DNA of 64,000 nt, from NCBI RefSeq assembly GCF_025153455.1, contig NZ_JANZNT010000001.1:1808001-1872000 (forward strand), read 5' to 3'. Under the pieces are notes generated by a model. The model was given only the letters and a program-made list of their open reading frames with translations, made no database searches and had not been told where the DNA came from. The translations under genes and the position numbers were made by a program. Origin of the DNA: Sphingomonas sp. BGYR3. Its GTDB lineage: Bacteria > Pseudomonadota > Alphaproteobacteria > Sphingomonadales > Sphingomonadaceae. Each line of letters starts with the position of its first letter. Within the stretch, counting starts at the first letter, position 1. Positions 61,739 to 64,000 of the stretch are shown here, one piece after another.

Positions 61739-62110
61739 ATGCACGCGCATGGCGCGGGCGAGGTGGGTCAGCCCATTTCGACCCCGGCCGAGGTCTATCA
61801 GTTCCGCCGCTGGCGCGATGCCCATGCGCCCGGCGGCTATTTCGGTGAGCCCGGCTGGGATATCCTGCTGCGGCTGTCGATCGCGCGCGAACAGGCGACG
61901 CCGATGACCGCGGCACAGGTGCGCGACGAAATCGCCGTGCCGGAGGGTGCCTTTGCGCTGGTGCTCGACCGGCTGGTCGATGACGGCATGATCGCCCTGG
62001 TCACGGGCGGAGAGGGCGCGCCGCGGATCGAGCTGACCGATCGCGCGCTTCAGTTCATCGATTCGGTGTTCAATTTCCTGCGGCCCGCAGCGTCACCCGC
62101 CACGGCCTGA
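61739..62110 (+). CDS. small MarR-like winged-helix DNA-binding protein
   Basis: 123 residues from ATG 61739; a TTG at 61730 in frame would add three residues. The C-terminal two-thirds reads GWDILLRLSIAREQATPMTAAQVRDEIAVPEGAFALVLDRLVDDGMIALV, a winged-helix pattern with recognition helix and a wing near ELTDRALQFIDSVF. The N-terminal 30 residues are family-specific. It is not near any obvious target except the 22-bp dyad upstream. Transcriptional regulator is inferred. Confidence 0.7.
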   Translation: MHAHGAGEVGQPISTPAEVYQFRRWRDAHAPGGYFGEPGWDILLRLSIAREQATPMTAAQVRDEIAVPEGAFALVLDRLVDDGMIALVTGGEGAPRIELTDRALQFIDSVFNFLRPAASPATA

Positions 62111-62176
62111 ACCCACGCTTCACGCAGGTCGCCGGACGGTCCCCTTCCATCCCCCTGGGGATCGTCCGTTCGTCCC

Positions 62177-62214
62177 CCGTCATCCCGGCGCTTCCTCCCT
62201 TGCCGGGATGACGG
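62177..62214. terminator. 13-bp hairpin between convergent winged-helix and gpmA genes
   Basis: CCGTCATCCCGGC (62177-62189) and GCCGGGATGACGG (62202-62214) pair perfectly with a 12-nt loop. No U-tract on either strand. CGTCATCCCGGC-type palindromes are also frequent as dispersed repeats in bacteria, so it may be a REP-like element. Confidence 0.55.
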
Positions 62215-62231
62215 TTCGGGGCCGCCGCCGA

Positions 62232-62918
62232 TCAGCGTTCGCTCAGATAATAGCGATCCGTCGCGCCTAGCGCGTCGTCGAGTTCATAGACGATCGGCTG
62301 TCCCGTCGGGATTTCCAGCGCCGCGATATCCGCATCCGAAATGCCGGACAGGTGCTTGACCAGCGCGCGCAGCGAATTGCCATGCGCCGAAATCACCACC
62401 CGCTTGCCCGCGCGCAGTTCCGGCGCGATCACCTGTTCCCAATAAGGCAGGACACGGGCGATCGTGTCCTTCAGGCTTTCGGTCGACGGAATGGCGATCC
62501 CGGCATAACGGCGGTCGGTGCCCAGGTCGAACGCGCTGCCAGCCTCCATCGGCGGGGGCGGCACGTCGAAACTGCGCCGCCACACATGGACCTGTTCCTC
62601 GCCGTGGCGCGCCGCCGTCTCCGCCTTGTTCAGCCCGGTCAGGCCGCCATAATGCCGCTCGTTCAGCCGCCAGTCCTTGACCACCGGCAGCCACAGCCGG
62701 CCCATCTCCTCCAGCGCGAGATTCAGCGTCTTGATCGCGCGCGTCTGCATGCTGGTGAACGCCAGGTCGAAATCGAACCCCTTGTCGGCCAGCATCCGCC
62801 CGGCCGCCTTTGCCTCCTCGATCCCCTGCTCGGTCAAGTTGACGTCCCACCATCCGGTGAACCGGTTTTCCAGGTTCCAGGCGGACTGGCCGTGGCGGAT
62901 CAGGACGAGGCTGGGCAT
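62232..62918 (-). CDS. gpmA: 2,3-bisphosphoglycerate-dependent phosphoglycerate mutase
   Basis: 228 residues from ATG 62918. RHGQS with phospho-His9 in [40 protein letters not shown] and the second His in [18 protein letters not shown]. It interconverts 3- and 2-phosphoglycerate in glycolysis. Start chosen for the normal short N-terminus [10 protein letters not shown]. It is 43 bp downstream of the GNAT gene on the same strand. Confidence 0.97.
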   Translation of the reverse strand: MPSLVLIRHGQSAWNLENRFTGWWDVNLTEQGIEEAKAAGRMLADKGFDFDLAFTSMQTRAIKTLNLALEEMGRLWLPVVKDWRLNERHYGGLTGLNKAETAARHGEEQVHVWRRSFDVPPPPMEAGSAFDLGTDRRYAGIAIPSTESLKDTIARVLPYWEQVIAPELRAGKRVVISAHGNSLRALVKHLSGISDADIAALEIPTGQPIVYELDDALGATDRYYLSER

Positions 62919-62961
62919 GGGCTTCCTTTCGGGAATGATTGGGTTTCGCCGTGCCGCTAGC

Positions 62962-63438
62962 CTAGATCGCGCGGGTGAGAAAGCGGCTGAACGGGTCGCC
63001 ATCCCGATAATCGCCGAATGCGCCGCACGGTTCGAACCCATGGGCCGCATACATCGCCAATGCGGGGGCAAAGGGCGCGGTGCTGCCCGTCTCCAGGCTC
63101 AGCTGCGTCATGCCCATCGCCCGCGCCGTCGCGATCAGGTGTTCCAGCATCGCCCGCCCAACCCCCTGACCCAGAAACGCCTCGGCCACCCGCATCGACT
63201 TCAGCTCGCCATGCCCGGCATCCAGCCGCTTCAGCGCGCCGATCCCGGCCAACCGGTCGCCGATCCAGGCGGAAAAGAACCGCACTTCCGGCTGTTTCAG
63301 GCCGGACAGGTCCAGGAAATGACAACTGCCGGGCGGGGACGCGGCCAGCATCCCCTCTGCGTGAACCCTCAGCAGGGCAATGACCGCCGGATCGTCCAGC
63401 TCGCCCTCCCGGATCGCCAGAGCCGTCGCCGGTGTCAC
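62962..63438 (-). CDS. GNAT family N-acetyltransferase
   Basis: 158 residues from GTG 63438, overlapping the M14 stop (GTGA). [42 protein letters not shown], and acetyl-CoA-binding [26 protein letters not shown], then [22 protein letters not shown]. The GNAT fold is firm; the acceptor is not identifiable. Translation is probably coupled to the M14 peptidase gene. Confidence 0.88.
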   Translation of the reverse strand: MTPATALAIREGELDDPAVIALLRVHAEGMLAASPPGSCHFLDLSGLKQPEVRFFSAWIGDRLAGIGALKRLDAGHGELKSMRVAEAFLGQGVGRAMLEHLIATARAMGMTQLSLETGSTAPFAPALAMYAAHGFEPCGAFGDYRDGDPFSRFLTRAI

Positions 63439-64000
63439 AACCCGTCGACGAACCCCGCCAGCGTGTCCAGGCACGCATGGGCCAGCGCCTTGCAGCGATC
63501 GGGCGACCAGCCATATTCCGGGTCCGGCGACGGGTCATGATCCTTGAACGGCATTTCCAGCGTCATCGCCACCGCGCCGAACCGTTCGGCCAGCTGATTG
63601 GTCGACATGGACAGGTTGGCCCGGCCGGGCTTTGCCTTTTCATATCCCCGCTCGGTCTGGAACAGCGGCGTATTGGCGGCCAGCGCTCGGCCATAAGCGT
63701 AATATTTCTCGCCCTGCGCGTCGGTCCAGCTCGGGATCCCCTCGAACCCGGCCAGGAAATTGGCCGGAATCGCCTCGTCGCCATGCACGTCCATCGCAAA
63801 ATCGACGCCGGTTTCGTCCATCGCATTGCGCACGCAGAGCACTTCGGGGCTGCGCTCCGGCGTCGGCGCGTGCCATTCGCGGTTCAGATTGACGCCAGCC
63901 GCATTGGTTCGCAAATGGCCACGGCGTGAACCATCCGGGTTCATGTTCGGCACGATGTGGAACGTCGCCTTGTCGCGCAGGGCGCGCGCCTGCACATCCG
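63435..64000 (-). CDS. M14 family cytosolic-type carboxypeptidase (partial, N-terminus outside window)
   Basis: The visible C-terminal 187 residues include [42 protein letters not shown] with a zinc-ligand His, and [10 protein letters not shown] with the catalytic Glu. These are M14 zinc carboxypeptidase motifs, most like cytosolic carboxypeptidases of the AGBL/M14-6 group. The reading frame is open to the window end; the first zinc ligand motif lies beyond the edge. Peptide or cell-wall substrate is unknown. Confidence 0.87.
   Translation of the reverse strand, partial: DVQARALRDKATFHIVPNMNPDGSRRGHLRTNAAGVNLNREWHAPTPERSPEVLCVRNAMDETGVDFAMDVHGDEAIPANFLAGFEGIPSWTDAQGEKYYAYGRALAANTPLFQTERGYEKAKPGRANLSMSTNQLAERFGAVAMTLEMPFKDHDPSPDPEYGWSPDRCKALAHACLDTLAGFVDGL

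Noticed and set aside
1..64000. Mobile elements, CRISPR arrays, tRNA and rRNA genes
   Set aside because: Scanned on both strands; no transposase, integrase, spaced repeats, or cloverleaf-like stretches were recognised.

Overview
The window is GC-rich, densely packed chromosomal DNA from an alphaproteobacterium. Gene content and protein style point to the Sphingomonadaceae (Sphingomonas or a close relative): rho-hemJ-hemE next to ppsR-maf-aroE-coaE-dnaQ, class I lysyl-tRNA synthetase, MmcB with an alphaproteobacterial SOS box, DUF1489 and DUF1491 proteins, a CDC48-type AAA ATPase, and an XrtA/PEP-CTERM regulatory locus. I see no rRNA, tRNA, CRISPR array, prophage or insertion sequence. Nearly everything is core chromosome. 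The species name is not established from the sequence.

Region 1 (1-9.9 kb) is centred on a probable chromosomal replication origin at about 3.28-3.57 kb. It lies between hemE (leftward) and ppsR (rightward), the arrangement known for Caulobacter oriC, and has two perfect and two 8/9 DnaA boxes, an AT-rich tract and GANTC methylation sites. To the left are TerC (partial), rho, hemJ and hemE. To the right is a tightly overlapping operon ppsR-maf-aroE-coaE-dnaQ, then hpf, ptsN, a thioesterase, DUF1491 and a SleB-type hydrolase.

Region 2 (9.9-31.4 kb) holds housekeeping and stress genes: SOS-controlled mmcB, an ankyrin protein, SCO, YcgN, a YgjP-type metallopeptidase, PBP1A, msrB, an MFS transporter, a CDC48-like double AAA ATPase, a LysR regulator, a cyclophilin, mgtE, msrA, aspartate aminotransferase, a pabB-pabC fusion, an MBL hydrolase, MAPEG, then the fatty-acid/nucleoid operon rpmF-plsX-fabH-ihfA-merR.

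Region 3 (31.4-47.3 kb) carries sixA-dinG, bestrophin, lysK, a probably truncated DUF389-like gene, nhaA, prs, gltX, a TonB-family gene with an elaborate leader, and a riboflavin cluster (ribD, ribE, an HTH-RibBX fusion, ribH).

Region 4 (47.4-54.2 kb) is the most accessory-looking part: an exopolysaccharide sugar transferase followed by prsK-prsR-prsT, the two-component and TPR module of the XrtA/PEP-CTERM (exosortase) system. Twin TGTC-N9-GACA dyads sit in its promoter region. The exosortase and other EPS genes are not in the window.

Region 5 (54.3-64 kb) returns to core functions: a DUF815 ATPase, LOG protein, membrane cytochrome c, pheA, pmbA, cysQ, purEK, a small winged-helix protein, gpmA, a GNAT acetyltransferase and a partial M14 carboxypeptidase. 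Several convergent gene pairs are separated by strong GC-rich hairpins without U-tracts.
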